From assembly GCA_021738105.1 (NCBI GenBank), contig JAIPCS010000096.1, positions 1-12,688 on the forward strand: a stretch of DNA of 12,688 bases. Reading direction: 5' to 3'. A program made the position numbers and the translations under genes. Positions 1-10,040 of this stretch are shown here, one piece after another. Source of the stretch: Sulfuritalea sp. Lineage in GTDB: Bacteria > Pseudomonadota > Gammaproteobacteria > Burkholderiales > Rhodocyclaceae. The notes under the pieces were generated by a model. The model was given only the letters and a program-made list of their open reading frames with translations. It was not told the origin of the DNA and made no database searches. The first letter of the stretch is position 1. Each line of letters begins with the position of its first letter.

Positions 1-3751
<3,751 letters not shown>

Positions 3752-3832
3752 GCGTCTCTCCAGTCCATGATCGGGGTGGAGAGCTTTTCTTCGGTTCGGC
3801 TCACCTTTTGCCCCGATGTGATTCCAAGGGTA
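3752..3832 (-). promoter_or_regulatory. metH expression platform and Shine-Dalgarno site
   Basis: The stretch between the aptamer and the metH ATG contains two mutually exclusive pairings. The ribosome site TGGAGAG (3762-3756) is exactly complementary to CTCTCCA (3783-3777), which would hide it. ATCGGGG (3817-3811) is exactly complementary to CCCCGAT (3776-3770) and would enclose and block that anti-ribosome-site strand. GGTGAGC (3805-3799) is complementary to GCTCACC (3839-3833), which overlaps the 3' strand of the aptamer pseudoknot. The layout fits translational control with SAH as activator. The complementarities are seen directly; the switching order is inferred. Confidence 0.72.
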
Positions 3833-3911
3833 GGTGAGCGCCGTTGTGAAACAAGCTCCGAGCCTAGGGTGTCGGTCTGGGACCGGATACCTTGCAGCGC
3901 TCCTCGGAAGC
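3833..3911 (-). promoter_or_regulatory. SAH riboswitch aptamer in the metH leader
   Basis: Read on the minus strand, the leader contains the conserved blocks of the S-adenosylhomocysteine riboswitch in order: GAGGAGCGCTGCAAG, then CCCTAGGCTCGG, then AACGGCGCTCACC. Helix P1 is TCCGAG (3908-3903) with CTCGGA (3862-3857). The pseudoknot helix is GAGCGC (3902-3897) with GCGCTC (3841-3836). Between them lies a variable hairpin, CGGTC-CCA-GACCG. This class is known upstream of metH and ahcY in Beta- and Gammaproteobacteria and turns expression on when SAH accumulates. The assignment rests on my recognition of the consensus, not on a covariance search, but several long blocks and both helices agree. 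Confidence 0.93.
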
Positions 3912-3919
3912 GAGGGACG

Positions 3920-3925
3920 ATTATA
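3920..3925 (-). promoter_or_regulatory. Putative -10 box of the metH promoter
   Basis: A perfect TATAAT lies just upstream of the aptamer, and its predicted start point near 3913 would begin the transcript immediately before helix P1. No convincing -35 hexamer is visible 16-18 bases further upstream, so the promoter is either weak or helped by an activator. Confidence 0.55.
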
Positions 3926-3930
3926 CCGCT

Positions 3931-4049
3931 GTCCCGTCGGCGCTTGCTGGGGGGCGCCGCCGGGAATGCAACGAAGGAGTTTCAGATTTGGCCCGATGCT
4001 TCCGGGTTCAGGGTTCTGCTGCTCGCGATCGCAGCCAGTCAAAAATGGT
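3931..4049. other. Intergenic stretch between the BamE-like gene and the metH promoter
   Basis: These 119 bases follow the stop of the BamE-like gene on the same strand. They contain the palindrome GCGATCGC flanked by GCTGC/GCAGC arms (about 4020-4035) but no T-rich tail, so I do not call a terminator. No coding frame here looks real. Confidence 0.4.
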
Positions 4050-4547
4050 TCAACTTGGGTCTCCACCCGGCGAATCCTCGCGCCGGGACGTTCCCGTGAC
4101 GAAGCCGTTCGGGCTGAAATGCACATGGAAGAAAGCGTCGGCGCCAGGTGTCGTCGTAGCGACGCGCCATTCCCAGACCACCTCCGGTTTCAGCGGAAAT
4201 TCCATTTCGTTCCTCGGCTTGCCCAGCAGGCGCCTTACACGTTCGGCGCTCCAGCCCGTCTGGATGCGGGCGAAACTCTCTTCCGACAAGGCCTGTTCAA
4301 TGTGTTGCAATACGCCGCGATCATCCAGCGTCAGCATCCAGCACTGTGTTCCTTCCGGGCCGCGAGGGTATTCCCATGTCGCGCTGCCGTCGTCATTCGA
4401 CCACTTTGCCTCCGGCGGGCCCAGCCGCTCGTGAATGTCCGCCGGCTTTGATCTGCCCGGCTTCAACGCCCTTAGGTGAATGCTGTCGCCGCCATAAAAG
4501 CCGACGGTTGATGCCAGACGGGCAAGCAGGCGCGAAACGGGGTTCAT
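4050..4547 (-). CDS. BamE-like protein with two SmpA/OmlA-type domains
   Basis: A 165-residue protein with two related halves. The first begins at [18 protein letters not shown] (about residues 28-45) and runs through a W-EYPRGP strand motif. The second begins near residue 96 with [15 protein letters not shown] and ends in VWEWRV followed by a FHVHF strand. The pattern of a turn, a helix ending in LG-P and then a tryptophan-containing strand is that of the SmpA/OmlA (BamE) fold of small outer-membrane lipoproteins. Family members normally start with a lipoprotein signal. Here the N-terminus ([20 protein letters not shown]) has only a weak hydrophobic stretch and no cysteine for lipidation, so export is doubtful. 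There is no clear Shine-Dalgarno site before the ATG and no better in-frame start nearby upstream. It is divergent from the rhodanese gene. A role in envelope assembly is only suggested by the fold. Confidence 0.8.
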   Translation of the reverse strand: MNPVSRLLARLASTVGFYGGDSIHLRALKPGRSKPADIHERLGPPEAKWSNDDGSATWEYPRGPEGTQCWMLTLDDRGVLQHIEQALSEESFARIQTGWSAERVRRLLGKPRNEMEFPLKPEVVWEWRVATTTPGADAFFHVHFSPNGFVTGTSRREDSPGGDPS

Positions 4548-4553
4548 GTTTCG

Positions 4554-4559
4554 ACTATA
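4554..4559 (-). promoter_or_regulatory. Putative -10 box for the BamE-like gene
   Basis: TATAGT lies six bases before the ATG. If it is used, transcription would start at or next to the start codon, giving a leaderless message, which would explain the missing ribosome site. No good -35 is seen. Confidence 0.3.
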
Positions 4560-4592
4560 CCGGAGCCGGCCAGCGGCGCCGGCGTGCTGCGC

Positions 4593-4598
4593 TAGAAT
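4593..4598 (+). promoter_or_regulatory. Putative -10 box for the rhodanese gene
   Basis: TAGAAT in the context GCTAGAAT lies about 26 bases before the rhodanese ATG, giving a short leader that contains the AAGGAG ribosome site at 4613-4618. The -35 region is GC-rich and unconvincing. Confidence 0.4.
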
Positions 4599-4624
4599 GC
4601 CTCAAACGTGCCAAGGAGACCGCC

Positions 4625-5017
4625 ATGAAACACTTGACCCCCAAGGAAGCCCACCAGTTTTTGCACGACAATCCCAAGGCGCTGTTTGTCGACTGCCGCA
4701 GTGAAATGGAGTTTTTCTTTGTGGGCCATCCGGCCGGTGTCAGCCATGTTTCATGGAATGATGGTCCGGATTGGGAGGTCAACCCTCACTTTGTCGGCGA
4801 GGTGAAAAAACTTGCCGGCCACTCGGGTGACCGTCCCGTCGTGCTGATCTGTCGTAGTGGCAATCGCTCTGTCGATGCCGGCCTTGCACTCGAAGCCGTC
4901 GGCTTTACGCAGGTGTTCAACGTACTGCATGGATTTGAAGGCGAACTTGACGACACCCATCATCGCGGCTCGATGAATGGTTGGCGTTTTGACGGTCTGC
5001 CATGGGAGCAGTGTTGA
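4625..5017 (+). CDS. Single-domain rhodanese-like sulfurtransferase
   Basis: A 130-residue cytoplasmic protein consisting of one rhodanese domain. The active-site loop is CRSGNRS, with the persulfide-forming cysteine at residue 76. Other family marks are VDCRSEMEF near the N-terminus and the C-terminal NVLHGFEG...NGWRFDGLPWEQC. The start is set by AAGGAG at 4613-4618, six bases from the ATG; the same frame is open further upstream but lies antisense to the BamE-like gene. Such proteins carry sulfane sulfur, but the acceptor cannot be read from the sequence. The gene stands alone, divergent from the BamE-like gene and convergent with the DUF2147 gene. Confidence 0.92.
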   Translation: MKHLTPKEAHQFLHDNPKALFVDCRSEMEFFFVGHPAGVSHVSWNDGPDWEVNPHFVGEVKKLAGHSGDRPVVLICRSGNRSVDAGLALEAVGFTQVFNVLHGFEGELDDTHHRGSMNGWRFDGLPWEQC

Positions 5018-5043
5018 CGTTGTAAGGTCTCGAAAAGTCGGCG

Positions 5044-5069
5044 CTGGCGACACGGCATCCGGTCGCCAG
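5044..5069. terminator. Strong stem-loop between convergent genes
   Basis: CTGGCGAC (5044-5051) pairs perfectly with GTCGCCAG (5062-5069), and CGG/CCG extends the stem inward past one bulged A to a three-base CAT loop. It lies between the stops of the rhodanese (plus) and DUF2147 (minus) genes. On the minus strand a TTTT follows six bases after the stem; on the plus strand there is no U-run. It may act as a terminator or 3'-end stabiliser. Confidence 0.45.
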
Positions 5070-5129
5070 GGTCGCGCAATACGGTTTCGCAAAAGGCCCC
5101 GCGAAGCTCGTGGAGCCTGAGTCAGCGCG

Positions 5130-5579
5130 CTACTCGACGCGAATCCAGGTCTGGGTGCGGCCGATGAACAGGAATGAGCCGCGCATTTCGAGCTTTTTCC
5201 CGCCGTCGATGACCGTGACCTTGGCGTTGTAGCTCGTGCCGTTGTTCGGGTCGAGAATGCGGCCGCCTTCCCAGACGTTGTCGGTCGCCTTTTTCAGCCC
5301 GGTCAGGATGGTCATGCCGATTACCGGTTTGCCCTTGCGCGGATCATCGTCGGCGCATTTGTCGCATTTGGAATTCTGCTTGGCCGGATCGACAATCTTT
5401 TCCACCGTTCCCGAGATCACGCCATTCTTTTCCGTGATGCGAACCACAGATTTGGGCTTCTTGGTTTCGTCGTCGATGGTGTTCCACGCACCGACCGGGG
5501 ACATCGGATCGGCAAGCGCATTCACCGAAACTCCTGCGACAAACAGCGAAATGCAAAGGCGGGCTGACAGTGATGGCAT
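5130..5579 (-). CDS. Exported DUF2147 family protein
   Basis: A 149-residue protein. Residues 1-23 form a signal peptide (SARL, a hydrophobic core CISLFVAGVSV, cut after NALA). The mature part opens with MSPVGAWNTIDDETKKPKSVVRI and continues with a cysteine pair KCDKC (C72, C75), DDDPRKGKPVIGMTIL, WEGGRILDPNNG-SY-AK and the closing SFLFIGRTQTW. This is the lipocalin-like beta-sheet pattern of DUF2147, whose function is unknown. The start is the ATG at 5579, preceded by AAGGAGA; a longer frame reaching upstream would bury the signal peptide. The cysteine pair could form a disulfide in the periplasm. It is divergent from the small lysine-rich gene. Confidence 0.9.
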   Translation of the reverse strand: MPSLSARLCISLFVAGVSVNALADPMSPVGAWNTIDDETKKPKSVVRITEKNGVISGTVEKIVDPAKQNSKCDKCADDDPRKGKPVIGMTILTGLKKATDNVWEGGRILDPNNGTSYNAKVTVIDGGKKLEMRGSFLFIGRTQTWIRVE

Positions 5580-5613
5580 GAAGTCTCTCCTTGTGGGGTT
5601 GATCCGCGATCTG

Positions 5614-5619
5614 ATTCTA
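5614..5619 (-). promoter_or_regulatory. Putative -10 box for the DUF2147 gene
   Basis: TAGAAT in the context GCTAGAATC lies 34 bases upstream of the ATG, the same octamer GCTAGAAT as before the rhodanese gene. TTGGCC lies 19 bases further upstream as a poor -35. Confidence 0.4.
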
Positions 5620-5722
5620 GCGGTAGCCGCTGGAGAAAGGCCAATCCTGATGAATCCGCCTTTGGCCTGAAAACCGGAATCAACCGTGTCGCCACCATCG
5701 CGCAAGAGCTGGAGGAGTGCCG

Positions 5723-5728
5723 TACAAT
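5723..5728 (+). promoter_or_regulatory. Putative -10 box for the 55-residue protein gene
   Basis: TACAAT lies 42 bases before the ATG of the lysine-rich protein, within the 191-base divergent spacer. No clear -35 is visible. Confidence 0.4.
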
Positions 5729-5770
5729 CGAGCCATTCCCCTTTTACCCATTCCTAAATAGAGGTACCCG

Positions 5771-5938
5771 ATGGCGAAACCCAATTATTCGTTCGAAAAG
5801 CGTCAGAGAGACTTGGCGAAAAAAGCCAAGAAAGAAGAAAAGCGTCTGCGCAAGGCGGGCGCCGCGACAAGTCCGGAAACCCCGGAAACTACGGAAAACC
5901 TTACGCCGCCAGCGGCCGAGGTCAAGACCGATTCCTGA
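5771..5938 (+). CDS. Small conserved lysine-rich protein (55 residues)
   Basis: The ATG at 5771 opens a 55-residue frame starting MAKPNYSFEKRQRDLAKKAK. Residues 8-29 are densely charged (K, R, E) and probably helical. The tail (31-55) is rich in T, P, E and A and probably disordered. AGAGG lies six bases before the ATG. I recognise the N-terminal MAKPNYSFEKRQ block from uncharacterised small proteins common in Beta- and Gammaproteobacteria; no function is known to me. The basic helix could bind nucleic acid, which is a guess. The gene lies tail to tail with metW, 18 bases between stops. Confidence 0.82.
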   Translation: MAKPNYSFEKRQRDLAKKAKKEEKRLRKAGAATSPETPETTENLTPPAAEVKTDS

Positions 5939-5942
5939 TTGC

Positions 5943-5957
5943 AGTACCGGCGGTGCT
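5943..5957. terminator. Short stem-loop between convergent stops
   Basis: AGTACC (5943-5948) and GGTGCT (5952-5957) pair with one G-U across a GGC loop, exactly in the 18-base gap between the small-protein and metW stop codons. There is no U-run on either side, so termination is uncertain. Confidence 0.3.
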
Positions 5958-6550
5958 CAGCGTCCGAGCCTGTACACCGCCAGGCTGCCGAGAAAATTCG
6001 GTTCTTCAAGCACCAGGCGGCCAGCCTCATCGAGCACTTGTCGCTCGCGAATGATCAGGTTCATTTTTTGGCAAAGTGACTCGAAATCGAGCAGCGTGAA
6101 GAATCGCAGGTTTGGTGTATCGAACCATTCGTAGGGCAGATCCTCGGATACAGGCATGCGCCCACCCATCACCGCCATGCGGTTCTTCCAGTAGGCGAAG
6201 TTGGGAAAACTCACCACCGCTTCACGCCCGACGCGCAGCATTTCGCTCAGAATTCGCTCGGTATGGCGCACGGTTTGCAGGGTACGCGAGAGCACCACGT
6301 GATTGAAGGTGCCGTCATCGAAACCGGCCAGGCCTTGTTCCAGGTTGCCCTGAATCACATTGATGCCGTTGGCCATCGCTGCCTGCACTTCGCCGTGCTC
6401 CAATTCGACACCGTAGCCCTTGGCCCCGCGCTCGGCGATCAAGCGTTTGAGCAGCGAACCATCGCCGCAGCCCAGATCGAGCACTCGCTCTCCGGGGTGG
6501 ACCCAACTGGCGATAAGGTCGAAATCGGCACGCTCGACGGTCTGGTTCAT
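5957..6550 (-). CDS. metW: Methionine biosynthesis protein MetW
   Basis: A 197-residue protein with a class I methyltransferase fold. The AdoMet-binding motif [10 protein letters not shown] is at residues 23-32, with an acidic residue at the end of strand two (GVEL, E49), and further family blocks are [23 protein letters not shown] and [16 protein letters not shown]. MetW is encoded next to metX in many Proteobacteria and is reported to support MetX activity there; its own methyl-transfer activity is not established. Its ATG overlaps the metX stop in ATGA (4 bp), so the two are translationally coupled and probably made in equal amounts. Confidence 0.95.
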   Translation of the reverse strand: MNQTVERADFDLIASWVHPGERVLDLGCGDGSLLKRLIAERGAKGYGVELEHGEVQAAMANGINVIQGNLEQGLAGFDDGTFNHVVLSRTLQTVRHTERILSEMLRVGREAVVSFPNFAYWKNRMAVMGGRMPVSEDLPYEWFDTPNLRFFTLLDFESLCQKMNLIIRERQVLDEAGRLVLEEPNFLGSLAVYRLGR

Positions 6551-7665
6551 AGTGGTATCTGCTTCAGGTAGGTGTCGATGATGGCGTGATAGTGAGGCTC
6601 ATTCATCAGAAAGGAATCGTGGCCATGAACGCTGTCGATTTCGGCGTAGGCGATCTCCTGTCCATTGTGCACCAGGGCATGAACGAGTTCGCGCGAGCGT
6701 TCGGGGGAGAAGCGCCAGTCGGTTGAAAAGGCGACAACCAGGAATTTTGCGCGGGCGCGGGCCAGCGCGCTTGCAAGATTGTCGTCGAAATCCCGCGCGG
6801 GATCGAAATAGTCCAGAGCCCGGGTCATGCGCAAATACGTATTGGCGTCGAACACGCCTGCGAACTTGTCACCCTGATACCGCAGATAGGATTCGATTTC
6901 GAATTCGACGTCGAAGCCGTAGCTGCCTGCCCCGGCACGCAGGCGGCGGCCGAACTTTTCGGCCATCTGATCATCGGAAAGATAGGTGATATGACCCAGC
7001 ATGCGCGCCAGTCGCAAGCCGCGCAGCGGCACTACCCCGTGTTCGTAGTAGTGACCGCCATGGAAGTCCGGATCGGTAAGAATCGCCTGGCGCGCGACTT
7101 CATTGAAAGCGATGTTCTCGGCTGACAGCTTGGGTGCAGCGGCGATGACCAGAGCATGACGAATGCGATCAGGAAAACTCAACGACCATTGCAGCGCCTG
7201 CATGCCGCCGAGAGAGCCGCCCATCACCGCCGCCCAGGCATCGATGCCGAGTTGGTCGGCGAGCCGGGCCTGCGACTCGACCCAGTCTTCGACGGTGACC
7301 ACCGGGAAATCGGCGCCCCAGGGCTTGCTCGTTGCGGGATTGATGCTGGCCGGGCCGGTGGAGCCGTGACAGCCGCCAAGGTTGTTTACACCAACGACAA
7401 AAAATCGCTCGGTATCGAGCGGCCGGCCAGGCCCGATGATGTTGTCCCACCAGCCGATGTTGGCCGGGTTGTCGGCGGTATGGCCGGCCAGATGATGATT
7501 GCCGGACAGCGCGTGACACACCAGGATGGCGTTCGACCTGGCGGCGTTGAGTGTGCCGTAGGTTTCATATACCAGCTCGTAAGCCGGCAGCACGCTGCCG
7601 TCCTTCAGATTGAGAGGCTGCGAAAACTGCGCGCGTTGTGCGCTGACGATACCGACATCTGACAT
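6547..7665 (-). CDS. metX: Homoserine O-acyltransferase MetX
   Basis: A 372-residue alpha/beta hydrolase-fold enzyme that activates homoserine with an acyl-CoA, the committed step of methionine synthesis, in the cytoplasm. The nucleophile elbow is GGSLGG with S151; the other triad members are D316 (FSTDWRF) and H349 (VHGHDSFL). The oxyanion and substrate region contains CHALSGNHH and [12 protein letters not shown]. Many MetX enzymes annotated as acetyltransferases are known to use succinyl-CoA, so I leave the acyl donor open. The ATG at 7665 follows only a weak ribosome site (CTGGAT). It forms an operon with metW. Confidence 0.96.
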   Translation of the reverse strand: MSDVGIVSAQRAQFSQPLNLKDGSVLPAYELVYETYGTLNAARSNAILVCHALSGNHHLAGHTADNPANIGWWDNIIGPGRPLDTERFFVVGVNNLGGCHGSTGPASINPATSKPWGADFPVVTVEDWVESQARLADQLGIDAWAAVMGGSLGGMQALQWSLSFPDRIRHALVIAAAPKLSAENIAFNEVARQAILTDPDFHGGHYYEHGVVPLRGLRLARMLGHITYLSDDQMAEKFGRRLRAGAGSYGFDVEFEIESYLRYQGDKFAGVFDANTYLRMTRALDYFDPARDFDDNLASALARARAKFLVVAFSTDWRFSPERSRELVHALVHNGQEIAYAEIDSVHGHDSFLMNEPHYHAIIDTYLKQIPL

Positions 7666-7708
7666 TTACAAATCCAGAAAACGCGCGCGGATGAGAGCGC
7701 TGTGCAAT

Positions 7709-7786
7709 CGTTCCGGGCCAGAAAACAGGAACGCCCGAGAACGCAAGTAAGCGGCGATCCGGGCGTTGTGACTTCCGTCTCGCTTA
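7709..7786 (-). promoter_or_regulatory. Structured leader upstream of metX, unassigned
   Basis: On the minus strand four segments pair in an interleaved order: TAAGCG (7786-7781) with CGCTTA (7753-7748), and AACGCCCG (7767-7760) with CGGGCGTT (7737-7730). This is the topology of an H-type pseudoknot or of two competing hairpins. A third stem, CGTTCC (7733-7728) with GGAACG (7714-7709), competes for the last strand. I do not recognise a known methionine-related riboswitch here. Confidence 0.4.
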
Positions 7787-7790
7787 GCCG

Positions 7791-7820
7791 TATTTATTGT
7801 GCGCCCGCAAGCTGAGTCAA
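7791..7820 (-). promoter_or_regulatory. Putative downstream metX promoter
   Basis: TTGACT (7820-7815) and TAAATA (7796-7791) with an 18-base spacer. Transcription from here would begin near 7784, at the first strand of the leader structure. Confidence 0.4.
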
Positions 7821-7837
7821 ATTGGCGCGATGGACAA

Positions 7838-7866
7838 ACTATGCCGCGTGCAGCGAAGCTTGTCAA
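7838..7866 (-). promoter_or_regulatory. Putative upstream metX promoter
   Basis: TTGACA (7866-7861) is a perfect -35, separated by 17 bases from CATAGT (7843-7838), which matches TATAAT at four of six. Transcripts from here would include the whole structured leader. Confidence 0.5.
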
Positions 7867-7891
7867 TCGGGCTGCGGCATGATCGGTGCCT

Positions 7892-7910
7892 GGCAGCAAA
7901 GTCGGCTGCC
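7892..7910 (-). terminator. Stem-loop just after ptsI
   Basis: GGCAGC (7910-7905) pairs with GCTGCC (7897-7892) across a seven-base loop ending in TTT, beginning two bases after the ptsI stop. No U-run follows. It may mark the end of the PTS operon. Confidence 0.35.
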
Positions 7911-7912
7911 GA

Positions 7913-9655
7913 CTAGAGCTTTTCCAGTTGCTCGCTGATCTTGTCCGGTTCGTCGAGTTTCAGGATCTTGACGACTCGCGCCGCGAGCTGGACCGTGTCG
8001 GACATCATGATCTGATGCTTGACTTCGAGCAGTTGCGCCGGATGCATGGAAAACTCTCGCAGGCCCATGCCCAGTAACAGCTTGGTCATTTTCGGGTCTC
8101 CAGCCATCTCGCCGCAGACCGCGACAGGCATGTCGACGCGCTGAGCACTTTGGATGGTTTGCGAAATCAGGCGGAGCACGGCGGGATGCAGGGGATCGTA
8201 AAGGTGCGCGACGGAGCCGTCGGTGCGGTCAAGCGCCAGCGTGTATTGGATCAGATCGTTGGTGCCGATCGACAGAAAGTCCAGTCGACGCAGAAACGGA
8301 CCGAGCGCCAGTGCGGCGGCGGGAATCTCGATCATGCCGCCGATTTCGATGGTGTCGTCGAACTTGTGTCGCGTTTCGCGCAGTTGTGTCTTGGCTAGTT
8401 CGATCAGGGCCAGCGTCTGCTCGATCTCGCGAGCGTGGGCCAGCATCGGAATCAGCAGGCGAATCTTGCCGTAGTGCGAGGCGCGCAGGACTGCCCGCAG
8501 CTGCTCCAGGAACAGTTGCGGTTCGGCCAGACAGAAACGAATGGCACGCAGACCCAAAGCCGGATTGGGTGCGCCGCCATTGCCTGCGCGATTGCGCAAC
8601 GCGCGGGCATCCTTGTCGGCGCCGATGTCCAGCGTACGCAGCGTCAGTGGTTTGCCGCCGAGCGCCTTGGTGACGCTTCGGTATGCCTCGAATTGTTCGC
8701 TTTCGTCCGGTACTTCGTCACGGTTCATGAACAGATATTCGGTACGAAACAGGCCCACGCCATCAGCGTCGACTTCCTTCACCCGGTCCATATCCTGGGG
8801 CAATTCGATATTGGCGTGAAGCGCGACATCGACTCCGTCGAGTGTTCGCGCGCGGGAGGTTACCAGACGTTTGAGCTTGGAACGATCGAGTTCCAGCTCG
8901 GTCTTTCTGAGCCGGTATTCGTCCAGCACGCGGGTGTCGGGATCGACGATCAGCACGCCGCGCGTACCGTCGACGATCAGCAGATCATCATCCTGAATCA
9001 GTGGACGGGCGTGCTGCATGCCGACCACTGCAGGAATGGCGAGGCTGCGCGCAACGATAGCGGTATGTGAGGTCGAGCCTCCCAGATCGGTGACAAAGCC
9101 GCCGATTCGCAGGCTCTTGAACTGGATGGTGTCTGCCGGCGACAGATCCTTGGCAACCACAATCAGTTCATCGTCGGTCAGAAGAGCCTTGCGCCGTGCC
9201 AGCTTTCGCGGTTTACCCTGGAGTACCTTGAGTACGCGCTCAACGACTTGCACGATGTCCTGTTTGCGCTCACGCAGGTAGGCATCTTCGAACTCGTTGA
9301 ACTGATCGACCACGTGCTGCATCTGCTGCACCACCGCCCATTCGGCATTGCAGCGGCGTTCGCGAATCAAGCTCCGCACTTCGTCGGTGAGTGCCGGATC
9401 GGCGAGAATCATGGCATGCACATCGATGAACGCGGAGAGCTCGGCCGGCGCGCCGGGTACGCAGGCGTCGCTGCGCAGGGCGTCGAGTTCCGCGCCAGCG
9501 ATGGCCACGGCCTTGTTGAAGCGAACCAGCTCACCTGCAACATCGCGTTCGCGTAACTGGTATTGCGAAACCTCGAACAGTGCGTGTGAGACGAGATGCG
9601 CGCGCCCGATGGCAATTCCGCCGGAAACCGCCTGGCCATGCAGTGCAAAGCTCAT
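7913..9655 (-). CDS. ptsI: PTS Enzyme I (phosphoenolpyruvate:protein phosphotransferase)
   Basis: A 580-residue cytoplasmic enzyme that takes phosphate from phosphoenolpyruvate and passes it to HPr. The phosphorylated histidine is H197 in GGSTSHTAIVARS. The PEP-binding barrel shows GVGLFRTEYLFM (R304), TLDIGADK, NPALGLRAIRF, GGMIEIPAA and LSIGTNDLIQYTLA, with the catalytic cysteine C514 in VCGEMAGD. The length is close to E. coli PtsI. I start at the ATG at 9655 because MSFALHGQAVSGGIAIG matches the family N-terminus; the frame is open upstream but overlaps ptsH and has no family match. No clear ribosome site precedes this ATG, and ptsH ends 64 bases upstream. It is the last gene of the gshB to ptsI series. 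Confidence 0.96.
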   Translation of the reverse strand: MSFALHGQAVSGGIAIGRAHLVSHALFEVSQYQLRERDVAGELVRFNKAVAIAGAELDALRSDACVPGAPAELSAFIDVHAMILADPALTDEVRSLIRERRCNAEWAVVQQMQHVVDQFNEFEDAYLRERKQDIVQVVERVLKVLQGKPRKLARRKALLTDDELIVVAKDLSPADTIQFKSLRIGGFVTDLGGSTSHTAIVARSLAIPAVVGMQHARPLIQDDDLLIVDGTRGVLIVDPDTRVLDEYRLRKTELELDRSKLKRLVTSRARTLDGVDVALHANIELPQDMDRVKEVDADGVGLFRTEYLFMNRDEVPDESEQFEAYRSVTKALGGKPLTLRTLDIGADKDARALRNRAGNGGAPNPALGLRAIRFCLAEPQLFLEQLRAVLRASHYGKIRLLIPMLAHAREIEQTLALIELAKTQLRETRHKFDDTIEIGGMIEIPAAALALGPFLRRLDFLSIGTNDLIQYTLALDRTDGSVAHLYDPLHPAVLRLISQTIQSAQRVDMPVAVCGEMAGDPKMTKLLLGMGLREFSMHPAQLLEVKHQIMMSDTVQLAARVVKILKLDEPDKISEQLEKL

Positions 9656-9719
9656 GTGTGCACTGCCGGCCGGATATGCGTGACCTGCCGCAATACGGAG
9701 GGTGGGCTGTTGCGCTGCT

Positions 9720-9989
9720 TCATTCGTCTTCGCCGAACCGGCTGGCGACCAGATCGAGCATGGCTTGCAGGGCTTCTTCGGCCCGCTCGCCGTCGGTATC
9801 AATGAGGACCGTGGCACCCTGTCCGGCCGCCAGCATCATCACCCCCATGATGCTCTTGGCGTTGATGCGGCGGCTGCCACGCTCCATCCAGACTTCGCAG
9901 GGAAAGGATCCGGCAAGCTGGGTCAGCTTGGCCGAGGCGCGGGCGTGCAGGCCCAGTTTGTTGACGATCTCGGTTTCCTTGCGTGGCAC
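9720..9989 (-). CDS. ptsH: HPr phosphocarrier protein
   Basis: An 89-residue protein that carries phosphate from Enzyme I to EIIA. The phosphorylated histidine is H15 in NKLGLHARASAKL. S46 lies in AKSIMGVM, the site used by HPr kinase (HprK) where that enzyme exists; hprK is not in this window. The start is GTG at 9989, fixed by GGAGG six bases upstream and by alignment of IVNKLGLHARAS with the family. It lies 51 bases after the EIIA stop and upstream of ptsI. Confidence 0.96.
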   Translation of the reverse strand: MPRKETEIVNKLGLHARASAKLTQLAGSFPCEVWMERGSRRINAKSIMGVMMLAAGQGATVLIDTDGERAEEALQAMLDLVASRFGEDE

Positions 9990-10040
9990 GTCAGGCCTCC
10001 GAAGTCGAAAACAGGATTGAAAATGGGACAGGGATCATCA

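Noticed and set aside
3766..3768. ATG within the metH leader as an alternative start
   Set aside because: It is out of frame with metH and lies inside the anti-ribosome-site hairpin loop; the ATG at 3751 has the proper Shine-Dalgarno spacing.
4346..4624. N-terminal extension of the rhodanese to 4346
   Set aside because: It is antisense to the BamE-like gene and would ignore the strong AAGGAG-ATG at 4613-4627.
5580..5705. N-terminal extension of the DUF2147 protein to 5705
   Set aside because: It would place 42 residues before a normal signal peptide and lacks a ribosome site, while the ATG at 5579 has AAGGAGA.
7666..7870. SAM-II or another known SAM riboswitch upstream of metX
   Set aside because: The conserved blocks of those classes, as I know them, are not present; only generic stems are seen.
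7666..7899. A 77-codon minus-strand frame from a TTG, ending directly before the metX ATG, as a possible leader peptide
   Set aside because: It starts upstream of both candidate promoters, has no ribosome site or ATG, and its product shows no run of methionine codons or known motif.
9656..9817. N-terminal extension of PtsI to 9817
   Set aside because: The extra residues overlap ptsH and match nothing; the family N-terminus begins at the ATG at 9655.
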